Origin: an uncultured Clostridia bacterium
GTDB lineage: Bacteria > Bacillota > Clostridia > UMGS1810
Direction of reading: 5' to 3'
NCBI GenBank assembly: GCA_937959315.1
Contig: CALGRC010000182.1
Coordinates: 1 to 6,329, forward strand
Length of the DNA stretch: 6,329 nucleotides
The notes under the pieces were generated by a model. That model was not told where the DNA came from, searched no databases, and worked only from the letters and a program-made list of their open reading frames with translations. A program made the position numbers and the translations under genes. How positions within the stretch are numbered: the first letter of the stretch is position 1; each line of letters opens with the position of its first letter. Shown one piece after another: positions 1-5,840 of this stretch.

Positions 1-420
1 CAGGTGGTGGTCGGTGATGACCAGGTCCACCCCCAACTGGGCGGCCAGCTGAGCCTCGGCCAGGGCCGAGATGCCGTTATCCACCGTGATGATGAGGGAA
101 AAGCCCTTTTCGGCCGCGGTGCGCACCGCTTTTTCCGAAAGGCCATAGCCCTCCCCTTCCCGGCTGGGCAGCATGCATTTCACATTGGCCCCCATCCCCC
201 GCAGATGGTCGGCCAGAAGGGCGGTGGCGGTGACCCCGTCCACGTCATAATCCCCAAAAATGAGGATGTTCTCTCCCCCGTCCACCGCCTGCAGGATCCG
301 GGCCACCGCCTTATCCATATCCTTGAGCAGGAAGGGGTCGCTGAGGGGGGTGTTTTCCAGCAGGGTCTCGTTGGCCTGAGCCTCGCTTTCCACCCCGCGG
401 GCCGCCAGCAGCCGCGCCAG
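1..420 (-). other. recJ: RecJ-like DHH phosphoesterase segment, N-terminal part of the exonuclease, lacking its own start
   Basis: This 140-codon stretch continues the phosphatase frame but encodes the N-terminal catalytic region of RecJ, the 5'-3' single-strand-specific DNA exonuclease of recombination and mismatch repair. The sequence shows DPFLLKDMDKAV, FGDYDVDGVTATALL (first DHH-family metal motif), EGYGLSEKAV, the TVDNG motif, and DLVITDHH reaching the window edge. Those motifs come in RecJ order with normal spacing. Roughly the first 30 residues of an ordinary RecJ are absent, and no start codon with a ribosome binding site is seen at the expected place. GC is about 65% and third-position GC about 84%, against about 56% (the adjacent 420 bases) and 69% in the phosphatase part (hand counts). 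This suggests the piece comes from another genome or another region. RecJ has no known role with sensory hydrogenases. Confidence 0.88.
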
Positions 421-1413
421 CAGCGATGCGCCGTCCTTATTGTCCAGCTCCCGCATTGCCTCAGCGCTTGTGTTCTCATCTGCACAGCGGCGCAAAATTT
501 CCACCGTCCGCGACAGCGTCAGCACCCCTTCGGTTACCAGGTCAATGCCGTCAATATATGCAATGGGCGGGATGTTGGGGTCAATGTAATCCAAACTGGT
601 GGTAATGGGCCGTCCAATTTCCCGGCTGAGCATGTTGGAAGTGGAACCGCCGCACACCGCTTTTTTGCCGGGGCTGCGCATAAAATCATGAACCATGCCC
701 GCGTCCTTTTCCCTGTCCACCGGTGTGCCAGACAGCAAATTGACCGTTTTCTGCGGCAGGATTTTTGCCACCAGAACGGTGGTATCATCCCCCGGCTTGG
801 ACATATACAAATTGTCGCAAACCTGCGACAGCCCCAGCGCAATCCGCGACGCTGTCGGCTCGGTTTTGGACAGGCTGCGGATATATTCCGCCGCATTGTC
901 CCAGCCCCACCCAAAGTCCAGCACAGCGCCCACGCCGGCAAACACCACGCCGTCGCTGACGATCCCGAAAACATCGCCCAGCGTAAAGGAAAACCGGCAT
1001 TCCCGGACATTTTTCCCCGATATCATCCGGTCTTCCATCGGCAGGTCAATCAGCTTGCCATCCCGGACAAAAATAAGGGATGGATTGTCAAATTCTACCA
1101 CATAAGCTTCACCGGTGTAGAAAATCTGCAAAATGGTAAAGGTGGAATAGGCCAGCCCGCGCACACTGCAAATGGGCAGCGTTTTGGCAATGGTTTCCAC
1201 CGCTTCTTCCACATGCGCGCCCTCTTTGAGCATGGTGCCGATGATTTTGGAGGTGAGCGTGGACAAAATATTGGCCTTGACACCGCTGCCCAAGCCGTCG
1301 GCCAGCACGAGGATCATGGAATCGGCTGTCCGGATGATTTCCACCTTATCGCCGCACAGCTCCTCGCCTGCCTTCAACAGGCTTTTGTACGAAACGTCGA
1401 TAAAAAATTTCAC
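1..1413 (-). CDS. SpoIIE/PP2C-type phosphatase running in frame into a RecJ N-terminal domain (partial, no stop in window)
   Basis: Translation from a GTG at 1413 gives 471 codons with no stop before the window edge. The GTG is preceded by AGGGGGTG at 1428-1421 with a 7-nt spacer, and it lies 15 nt after the hydrogenase stop. Residues 1 to about 220 are a SpoIIE/PP2C-like phosphatase domain: DGLGSG with metal-ligand Asp39, SDG at 153-155, and PGDDT with Asp209-Asp210. Such enzymes remove phosphate from Ser/Thr of partner proteins using Mn/Mg. Residues about 245-310 match the conserved tail of hydrogenase-linked phosphatases (CGGSTSN, then YIDGIDLVTEGVLTLSR). After LLARLL at residues 331-336 the protein becomes RecJ: FGDYDVDG at 386-393, TVDNG at 443-447 and DHH at 468-470. 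The usual phosphatase C-terminus (roughly 50-70 residues) is missing. The cotranscribed sensory hydrogenase suggests the phosphatase is the output arm. The fusion may be an assembly chimera, so trust the phosphatase half more than the whole. Confidence 0.85.
   Translation of the reverse strand, partial: MKFFIDVSYKSLLKAGEELCGDKVEIIRTADSMILVLADGLGSGVKANILSTLTSKIIGTMLKEGAHVEEAVETIAKTLPICSVRGLAYSTFTILQIFYTGEAYVVEFDNPSLIFVRDGKLIDLPMEDRMISGKNVRECRFSFTLGDVFGIVSDGVVFAGVGAVLDFGWGWDNAAEYIRSLSKTEPTASRIALGLSQVCDNLYMSKPGDDTTVLVAKILPQKTVNLLSGTPVDREKDAGMVHDFMRSPGKKAVCGGSTSNMLSREIGRPITTSLDYIDPNIPPIAYIDGIDLVTEGVLTLSRTVEILRRCADENTSAEAMRELDNKDGASLLARLLAARGVESEAQANETLLENTPLSDPFLLKDMDKAVARILQAVDGGENILIFGDYDVDGVTATALLADHLRGMGANVKCMLPSREGEGYGLSEKAVRTAAEKGFSLIITVDNGISALAEAQLAAQLGVDLVITDHHL
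406..423 (-). other. Junction between phosphatase and RecJ coding sequence
   Basis: These 18 bases encode LLARLL (residues 331-336). Phosphatases of this type carry a closely similar DGASLLAKLL stretch near their end, and RecJ proteins carry SPLLARLL near residue 25-35. The homology switches inside this segment, and the frame is kept because both parents encode the same residues in the same frame. A short shared string of this kind is what joins unrelated contigs in short-read assembly, and it could also support an illegitimate recombination. The family sequences were recalled, not aligned here. Confidence 0.65.
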
Positions 1414-1428
1414 GGCAGGCCACCCCCT

Positions 1429-3147
1429 TTATGCATCGTCCTCGTTAAACAGAACCATATCCTTGAGCTTGGTGAGCGTTACCTTGGTTTCCGCTGTCGT
1501 CTCGCCCAAAAGGCTTGCAATTTCCTGCGCCACCACCATTTGTTTGTCAATGACCCCCTGTGCCATTTTGATGGTCTCCAGCCGCAGATGGTTCATCTGT
1601 TCCGCCTCTTTTTCTTCGTGCGTCACATCACGGAAGATACCCATGACCAGCTGCTGGTTGGGCACGAACAAAATGGTCTGCTCGGTCACAAGGTCATATT
1701 GCTTGTACTCCACCTTTTTGTTGACAATACTTTCCCCCGACTGCCACACAAATTCAAAATCGTCAGTGTCGATAAATTCATACAGATACCGCCCCATGGC
1801 CTCGGCCTTGGAGGTATGGAACATTTTTTCAAACGCGCTGTTAAGCTCCCGGATTTTATATTCCTCGTCAATCGCCAAAATCACGTTTGGTGTGTTGTCC
1901 AAAATCACATTGGCCAGCGACTGGGCGCGCTCGTGCATATATGGCAGGCACATATACAGCTCTGCCTTGCCTTTGTACACGGCAATGGCCTTTTCCCGGC
2001 AGGACGGATACCCGCATGCGCCGCAGTTGAGCTCGTCCATTTTGGTTTCCTTGCCGATTTTGCGCAAAATGGCACGGATTTCCTCCTCGGTCGGCTCTTT
2101 TTCGTGTGTGCTGCGGTCCATAAAGGTCTTATGTATGTCAAACTCCTCCAGCAGCTCCAGCGCCTCGCCGTCCTGGTTGGTTTTGGCATAGTCAATGACC
2201 GTGCCCTTGGTTTTGAATTTTTCAAAGGGCGCGCTGTTTTTCAGCGGCCCGTTGATGCATCCGCCCGTACAGGCGTTCATTTCAATAAAATACCCCTTAA
2301 GCTCCCCTTCGCGTATCGCGTCCAGCGACAGCATACATTCCTCAATGGAATCCACACTCAGCAGCGTATACTTTTCCGGCGCGCCGTATTTTTTCAAATC
2401 CTTTAAAATACCCGCCGTCACCGGATAAATACGTGACAAGCCGGAATTCCCGCGCGAAAACGCCTCTGGCTCCAGATCGCCCGGCACAATGTTTTCATCC
2501 GACAGCCACTGCTGCACCTCTTCAAAATTAAGCACCGCGTCAATAGAACCGCCGCTGCGCGGGTCGGCCGCTTCAGCCATTTTGGAAATACATGGCCCAA
2601 TAAACACCACCCGCACAGGCTTTTCGCCATAGCTCTGCTTAATCAATTTGCCGTGCGCTACCATAGGCGACAGCACCGGCGCCATACAGCCAATCAAATC
2701 GGGATAATATTTCTCTACCAGGGCATTGACGGTCGGGCAGCAGGTGGTAATCATGGTATCCATACTGCCATCCTCTGCCAGCTTATGGTATTCGCGCGTC
2801 ACATAGGCCGCACCGACGGCAGTTTCCTCCACCGCGGCAAACCCCAGTTTTTTCAGCGCCGCCACCATCTGCCCAGGATGCCGGATATCAAACGACCCAA
2901 TGAACGATGGAGCCAGCGATACGATGACCGTTTCCTTGCGGAAGAAAAAATCCTTTACAGTGTCCAGCATACTGTCCAGCTGCTTCGCATTCTGCGGACA
3001 TGCCTCCAGGCATTTGCCGCACAGGATGCAGTCATCGCTGATGATTTTTGCCTGTTCCTCTTTAAATAAAATGGACTTGACGTTGCACACCCGGATGCAC
3101 TTATAACAGTTTTTACAGCGCGCCTTTTTCAGTTTGATGACACTCAT
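1429..3147 (-). CDS. Sensory-type [FeFe] hydrogenase-like protein with PAS domain
   Basis: A 572-residue, probably cytoplasmic iron-sulfur protein. Two 4Fe-4S ferredoxin motifs come first (Cys11, 14, 17, 21 and Cys40, 43, 46, 50). The H-cluster domain follows (about 70-310) with variant motifs TTCCPTV (Cys136-Cys137), GPCISK (Cys186) and EMNACTGGC (Cys293, Cys297). All four H-cluster Cys ligands are kept, but the usual Met of motif 2 is Gly184, the usual Met of motif 3 is Asn291, and the Trp of motif 1 is Val140. A further 4Fe-4S domain has Cys375, 378, 383 and 400. A PAS domain spans about 411-508, followed by a helical tail. This order matches the HydS/group C sensory hydrogenases, thought to sense H2 or redox state rather than make H2 in bulk. 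The ATG at 3147 overlaps the ferredoxin stop in ATGA, indicating translational coupling. The following phosphatase points to the phosphatase-linked subgroup. Confidence 0.9.
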   Translation of the reverse strand: MSVIKLKKARCKNCYKCIRVCNVKSILFKEEQAKIISDDCILCGKCLEACPQNAKQLDSMLDTVKDFFFRKETVIVSLAPSFIGSFDIRHPGQMVAALKKLGFAAVEETAVGAAYVTREYHKLAEDGSMDTMITTCCPTVNALVEKYYPDLIGCMAPVLSPMVAHGKLIKQSYGEKPVRVVFIGPCISKMAEAADPRSGGSIDAVLNFEEVQQWLSDENIVPGDLEPEAFSRGNSGLSRIYPVTAGILKDLKKYGAPEKYTLLSVDSIEECMLSLDAIREGELKGYFIEMNACTGGCINGPLKNSAPFEKFKTKGTVIDYAKTNQDGEALELLEEFDIHKTFMDRSTHEKEPTEEEIRAILRKIGKETKMDELNCGACGYPSCREKAIAVYKGKAELYMCLPYMHERAQSLANVILDNTPNVILAIDEEYKIRELNSAFEKMFHTSKAEAMGRYLYEFIDTDDFEFVWQSGESIVNKKVEYKQYDLVTEQTILFVPNQQLVMGIFRDVTHEEKEAEQMNHLRLETIKMAQGVIDKQMVVAQEIASLLGETTAETKVTLTKLKDMVLFNEDDA

Positions 3148-3401
3148 GCCTTGAGCCTCCCTTTTATCTGCGTTTCAAAAAACGATTCTACTGTTTCAGA
3201 GGTCACTGAAAACACCTCGTCCCCCACTTTGACCGACACGCCGCCGGCGGTACAGTTGCCCATGCAAAACGACCCTTTCAGGGATACCTGCCCGGTCAAA
3301 TGATTTGCCGAAATCAGCCGTTCCAACGCCTGGATAATAGCGTGCGACCCTTTTAAATGGCAGGAGCTACCAATACAAACCATCACGTCCATATCAATCA
3401 A
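3144..3401 (-). CDS. Thioredoxin-like [2Fe-2S] ferredoxin
   Basis: An 85-residue protein with the Cys pattern of thioredoxin-fold [2Fe-2S] ferredoxins, the family related to NuoE and HydC: Cys9 and Cys14 (CIGSSC), then Cys46 and Cys50 (CMGNC). It is far shorter than NuoE and corresponds to the ferredoxin domain alone. It probably passes electrons to or from the clusters of the hydrogenase-like protein encoded just downstream, whose start overlaps this stop by 4 bp. Start choice is open: the TTG at 3401 has AGGAG (3414-3410) 8 nt upstream, while the in-frame ATG at 3392 would give 82 residues and has AAAGGGG (3409-3403) 10 nt upstream. It is the first gene of the operon, directly behind the candidate promoters and inverted repeat. 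Confidence 0.88.
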   Translation of the reverse strand: MIDMDVMVCIGSSCHLKGSHAIIQALERLISANHLTGQVSLKGSFCMGNCTAGGVSVKVGDEVFSVTSETVESFFETQIKGRLKA

Positions 3402-3414
3402 ACCCCTTTCTCCT

Positions 3415-3440
3415 CTTGATATTTTTTTAACAATATCAAG
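3415..3440 (-). promoter_or_regulatory. 9-bp perfect inverted repeat in the operon leader, Rex-like operator candidate
   Basis: CTTGATATT (3415-3423) and AATATCAAG (3432-3440) are perfect inverted arms around an 8-nt loop. The repeat abuts the ferredoxin ribosome binding site and lies just after the -10 at 3454-3449. Read on the minus strand, 3433-3416 agrees with the Rex consensus (TTGTTAA, 4 nt, TTAACAA) at 12 of 14 defined positions. Rex is the NADH/NAD+ sensing repressor of fermentation and hydrogenase genes in Firmicutes. A repressor here would block transcription, and a leader hairpin that hides the ribosome binding site is the alternative. No Rex gene is in the window. Confidence 0.5.
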
Positions 3441-3448
3441 GCACTTCT

Positions 3449-3477
3449 ATGATACGCGATTGTACCCAAAAAGTCAA
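3449..3477 (-). promoter_or_regulatory. Sigma-A type promoter P2 of the hydrogenase operon
   Basis: On the minus strand TTGACT (3477-3472) and TATCAT (3454-3449) are separated by exactly 17 nt. Expected transcription start is near 3442, giving a leader of about 40 nt that contains the inverted repeat. Five of six -35 bases match the consensus. Confidence 0.6.
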
Positions 3478-3489
3478 TGCGTTTGTTTT

Positions 3490-3518
3490 ATTATATCATA
3501 ACTTTGTACATTTTGCAG
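3490..3518 (-). promoter_or_regulatory. Upstream promoter P1 of the hydrogenase operon, extended -10
   Basis: The minus strand reads TGATATAAT at 3498-3490, a perfect extended -10 (TG, one base, TATAAT). A weak -35, CTGCAA at 3518-3513, sits 17 nt upstream. It would start near 3483, about 40 nt upstream of the P2 start. The surrounding stretch is AT-rich, so a chance match is possible. Confidence 0.5.
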
Positions 3519-3561
3519 TAAAAATCGCGTAAAACCTTTCATTCCCTGCACCGCCAGCCGC

Positions 3562-3590
3562 TTGCAATTTGGCGGGGTTTTTGGTATGAT
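3562..3590 (+). promoter_or_regulatory. Promoter of mrp with extended -10
   Basis: TTGCAA (3562-3567), a 17-nt spacer, and TATGAT (3585-3590) preceded by TG at 3582-3583 form a good sigma-A promoter. Start would be near 3597, leaving a leader of about 30 nt before the TTG start at 3626. A 6-bp inverted repeat, CCGCCA (3551-3556) and TGGCGG (3570-3575), flanks the -35 and could be an operator. Confidence 0.65.
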
Positions 3591-3625
3591 AAAGGCAGAG
3601 CGATTTGACAAAGGAGACGATAGCT

Positions 3626-4456
3626 TTGAGCGAAAATTGTACACACGATTGTTCCTCCTGCGGCGAGGCCTGCCCTTCCCGCAAGGTTGACCCCAAAGAT
3701 TTTCTGGAAGCGCCCCATCCCGGCAGCAATATCAAAAAAGTTGTCGGGGTATTGAGCGGCAAAGGCGGCGTTGGCAAGTCGCTGGTCACTGGCCTTTTGG
3801 CCGTACTAGGGCAGCGGCAGGGGCTAAAAACCGCCGTTTTGGACGCCGATATCACCGGGCCGTCCATTCCAAAGATGTTTGGCGTACACCAAAAAGCCAC
3901 CGGCAGTGAAACCGCTATTTTCCCAGTGGAATCGGCAGGCGGTATCCCGATGATGAGCATCAATTTGCTGCTGGACAATGAAACCGACCCTGTGATCTGG
4001 CGCGGGCCGATACTGGGCAATACCGTCAAGCAGTTTTGGACGGACGTTGCCTGGGGGGATGTGGATGTATTGTTTATCGACATGCCGCCGGGTACCGGGG
4101 ATGTGCCGCTTACGGTGTTCCAGTCCATCCCGCTCGACGGGCTGGTGATTGTGGCATCCCCGCAGGAGCTGGTATCCATGATTGTGGCAAAAGCCGTTAA
4201 CATGGCATCTGATATGGACATCCCCATTTTAGGGCTGGTGGAAAACATGAGCTACATGATATGCCCCGACTGCGGCAAGCAAATCAAGGTTTTTGGCGAA
4301 AGCCACATCGATGAAACTGCGGCCTCCTACGGCCTGCCTGTGCTCGCAAAATTGCCCATTGTACCGGAAATTGCCACGCTGTGCGACGCCGGACGCATAG
4401 AAGATGCCAAAGGCGGTTGGCTGGACAACGCCTTGCAAACCATTGCGGCATTATAA
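3626..4456 (+). CDS. mrp: Mrp/NBP35-family P-loop ATPase, iron-sulfur cluster carrier
   Basis: A 276-residue cytoplasmic ATPase of the Mrp/ApbC/Nbp35 group, which binds a transient Fe-S cluster and delivers it to apoproteins. The deviant Walker A GKGGVGKS is at 45-52, DADITGPSIP at 73-82, and the switch/Walker B region DMPPGTGD at 152-159. CPDC at 213-216 is the conserved CxxC that holds the bridging cluster between two subunits. An N-terminal Cys cluster (Cys5, 9, 12, 16) resembles the extension of clostridial and archaeal/eukaryotic Nbp35-type members. The chosen start is the TTG at 3626: AAGGAG at 3611-3616 lies 9 nt upstream, and MSENCTHDC is the familiar N-terminus. A TTG at 3605 is in frame but would place this ribosome binding site inside the gene. 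It is divergent from the cluster-rich hydrogenase operon, for which it could plausibly supply clusters, though Mrp is a general factor. Confidence 0.92.
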   Translation: MSENCTHDCSSCGEACPSRKVDPKDFLEAPHPGSNIKKVVGVLSGKGGVGKSLVTGLLAVLGQRQGLKTAVLDADITGPSIPKMFGVHQKATGSETAIFPVESAGGIPMMSINLLLDNETDPVIWRGPILGNTVKQFWTDVAWGDVDVLFIDMPPGTGDVPLTVFQSIPLDGLVIVASPQELVSMIVAKAVNMASDMDIPILGLVENMSYMICPDCGKQIKVFGESHIDETAASYGLPVLAKLPIVPEIATLCDAGRIEDAKGGWLDNALQTIAAL

Positions 4457-4493
4457 AAAAAGCACCCCGGAAAGCTTTCCGGGGTGCTTTTTT
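4456..4493 (+). terminator. Rho-independent terminator after mrp
   Basis: A perfect 38-bp palindrome beginning on the last base of the mrp stop: six A, the arm GCACCCCGGAAA, then its complement and six T (4488-4493). The GC-rich core is GCACCCCGG paired with CCGGGGTGC. With A and T tracts on both sides it could work in both directions, but only mrp clearly needs it. Confidence 0.93.
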
Positions 4494-4555
4494 GACAGTA
4501 TTTGGGCAAATTCCTGCAAAATCCCCCTTTTTCCCTTCCCTTTTGCAAAAAAATG

Positions 4556-4564
4556 TGATAGAAT
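4556..4564 (+). promoter_or_regulatory. Extended -10 element upstream of the phosphatidyltransferase gene
   Basis: TGATAGAAT (TG at 4556-4557, TAGAAT at 4559-4564) matches an extended -10. No convincing -35 sits 17 nt upstream (TTCCCT at 4536-4541). It lies between the mrp terminator and the pgsA ribosome binding site, where a promoter is required because of that terminator. Confidence 0.4.
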
Positions 4565-4607
4565 GATGATACTTGATTTTCGTAATGGAAAAGGAGCTTG
4601 ATTTTGC

Positions 4608-5168
4608 ATGCAAAAGCCGACGGCAAACGAACTTTTTAGCATCCCCAATATCCTCTCTTACATCCGGCTGCTGCTTATCCCGCTGTTTTTATATATTTCC
4701 TTTACCGCCCGTACGCAAAACGACTATTACCTGGCGGCATTGATTGTTTTGCTGTCCGGCCTGACCGATTTTGCCGATGGGTTTATTGCGCGCAAATTCC
4801 ACATGATTACCAATTTCGGCAAAGGCCTCGATCCGGTGGCGGACAAGCTGACCCAGGCGGCCATCGTCATTGTGCTCATGTTCAAAATCAAATGGATGTT
4901 CCTTATTTTCATTTTGTTTGCGGTAAAAGAACTCACCATGGGCGCCAGCTATCTGTTTTTGCGCAAAAAAGGGCAAAAGCTGGACGGTGCACTGTGGTTT
5001 GGCAAGGTATCTACCACTGTTTTTTATGTGGCAACCTTTCTTATGATTGCCGTCCCGTCAGAAAATACCGGGCTGCTGTATACGTTGATGGCCATCGCAG
5101 GCGCTTTTTTACTATTTTCTTTTATTATGTACCTGCGGGTATATGTGCAGATGTACAAAAACCTGTGA
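4608..5168 (+). CDS. pgsA: CDP-alcohol phosphatidyltransferase, probable phosphatidylglycerophosphate synthase
   Basis: A 186-residue membrane protein, the usual length for PgsA. PgsA transfers a phosphatidyl group from CDP-diacylglycerol to glycerol-3-phosphate, the first step to phosphatidylglycerol and cardiolipin. The full family signature is intact: Asp54, Asp57-Gly58, Ala61-Arg62, then eight residues to Gly71, Asp75 and Asp79. Hydrophobic segments are visible at about 20-32, 41-52, 83-106, 134-149 and 156-177. The opening SIPNILSYIRLLLIPLF is typical of PgsA and of cardiolipin synthases of the same fold. The length and signature do not fully separate PgsA from other CDP-alcohol transferases, so the substrate is inferred. 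The ATG at 4608 has AAGGAG (4591-4596) 11 nt upstream. Transcribed alone; its stop is 7 bp from the stop of a convergent gene and no terminator lies between them. Confidence 0.87.
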   Translation: MQKPTANELFSIPNILSYIRLLLIPLFLYISFTARTQNDYYLAALIVLLSGLTDFADGFIARKFHMITNFGKGLDPVADKLTQAAIVIVLMFKIKWMFLIFILFAVKELTMGASYLFLRKKGQKLDGALWFGKVSTTVFYVATFLMIAVPSENTGLLYTLMAIAGAFLLFSFIMYLRVYVQMYKNL

Positions 5169-5175
5169 CCGCTGA

Positions 5176-5699
5176 TTATTCGGCTGGGGATAAAACAAAT
5201 TTCCAGGCGCAGGCACACGAAGCATCCGTCACATCTGGATAACAGCTCACACAGCTGCATGTAAACCTGTCGTCTATCACCCGCGCAAATTCTGAATACT
5301 CAATGATTCCAACAGCTTTACAAGGGTGAAGCTCCATTCCTTTGCGTTTTCTTGCATCCTGCACCCGGCAGCCCAGCGTCCGGTAAAGCAGGGTGTTTTG
5401 ATTTTGCATGATCATTTCATCCCGGTTGATATTGGCATAAAACCGCAGGGCGAGCGCCTTTGCCAGCCATCCACCCCCGCACGCTCCGGAAGATGCAAAA
5501 ACCCTTTGATGCGGCGCGCCTCAATCACCGTAAACCGCCGCCACGCCTCCGCATCGTGATACATCGCCTCATCCATCCCCCATTTTTTCTCAACAGATTG
5601 GAACCATACGCCATCCATAGCTAACCAGTTTTTAGAATACATCTCGATTAATTCTAAAAGTTCTTCTTTTGATAACGCTTGCAGCACTTTATTCTGCAC
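5176..5699 (-). pseudogene. DUF6125-like protein, interrupted by a single-base frameshift
   Basis: Two frames together make one protein of about 174 residues. The first begins at a GTG at 5699 (AAGGGAAG at 5716-5709, 9-nt spacer) and encodes an N-terminus with KEELLELIEMYSKNW and GVWFQSVEKKWGMDEA. It leaves the family sequence after LPERAGVDG and stops at 5412. The second frame takes over at about 5466 with LAKALALRFYANINRDE and continues with CRVQDARKRKGM, HPCK, EYSEFARVIDDR and a Cys-rich end (CSCVSCYPD, CACAWKF) to the stop at 5176. One base, most simply a C near 5466-5465, is missing; one added base restores 175 whole codons. The Cys pattern suggests metal or cofactor binding, but the function is unknown. 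I recognise the family (DUF6125, related to ATC-hydrolase-like proteins) from memory only. The break could be a true mutation or a base-calling error; the rest is well preserved, which favours a recent change or an error. Confidence 0.75.
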
Positions 5700-5725
5700 A
5701 AAGATACACTTCCCTTCATGTTTCT

Positions 5726-5754
5726 ATGGTACCATATTCCGTTAAAAATTTCTA
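5726..5754 (-). promoter_or_regulatory. Possible promoter of the DUF6125-like gene
   Basis: On the minus strand TAGAAA (5754-5749) and TACCAT (5731-5726) are 17 nt apart, with TG one base before the -10 (extended type). The -10 lies in a 12-bp palindrome, TATGGTACCATA, at 5725-5736. Element quality is modest. Its place just after the HtrA terminator and before the GTG at 5699 is appropriate. Confidence 0.35.
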
Positions 5755-5777
5755 CCCTTTACAAATACGCTGCCAAC

Positions 5778-5817
5778 AAAAAGGGCCTCCCCGGTTTTAG
5801 CCGGGGAGGCCCTTTTT
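5778..5817 (-). terminator. Rho-independent terminator of the htrA-like gene
   Basis: Perfect 17-bp arms (5778-5794 and 5801-5817) enclose a 6-nt loop. The GC core is GGGCCTCCCCGG with its complement, and the A and T tracts lie inside the arms. It starts 23 nt past the HtrA stop on the minus strand, where the transcript ends in a U-tract. It could also act on the opposite strand. Confidence 0.92.
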
Positions 5818-5840
5818 GCAAAAAAGAGGGGATTTTATGC

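Noticed and set aside
180..1010. Minus-strand frames at 180-485 and 534-1010 in the other phase
   Set aside because: They are rich in Arg, Trp and Pro and overlap the phosphatase/RecJ frame, which holds all recognised motifs.
4..2406. An 800-codon open frame on the plus strand opposite the phosphatase and hydrogenase genes
   Set aside because: It is antisense to two genes with clear family motifs. The product is low-complexity, rich in His, Gln and Phe, and shows no domain. It arises from the codon bias of the true strand.
3605..3625. Upstream TTG at 3605 as the mrp start
   Set aside because: It would encode the AAGGAG ribosome binding site as protein. The TTG at 3626 has ideal spacing and gives the family N-terminus.
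3496..4248. A 250-codon minus-strand frame opposite mrp
   Set aside because: It lies across the mrp coding region and its promoter, is rich in Ser, Thr and Pro with no recognisable domain, and has no convincing ribosome binding site.
5326..5559. A 77-codon plus-strand frame opposite the DUF6125-like gene
   Set aside because: It is antisense to recognisable coding sequence, with no ribosome binding site or family match.
5725..5736. 12-bp palindrome TATGGTACCATA
   Set aside because: It is short, has no second copy noticed, and overlaps a possible -10, so it is not evidence of an operator by itself.
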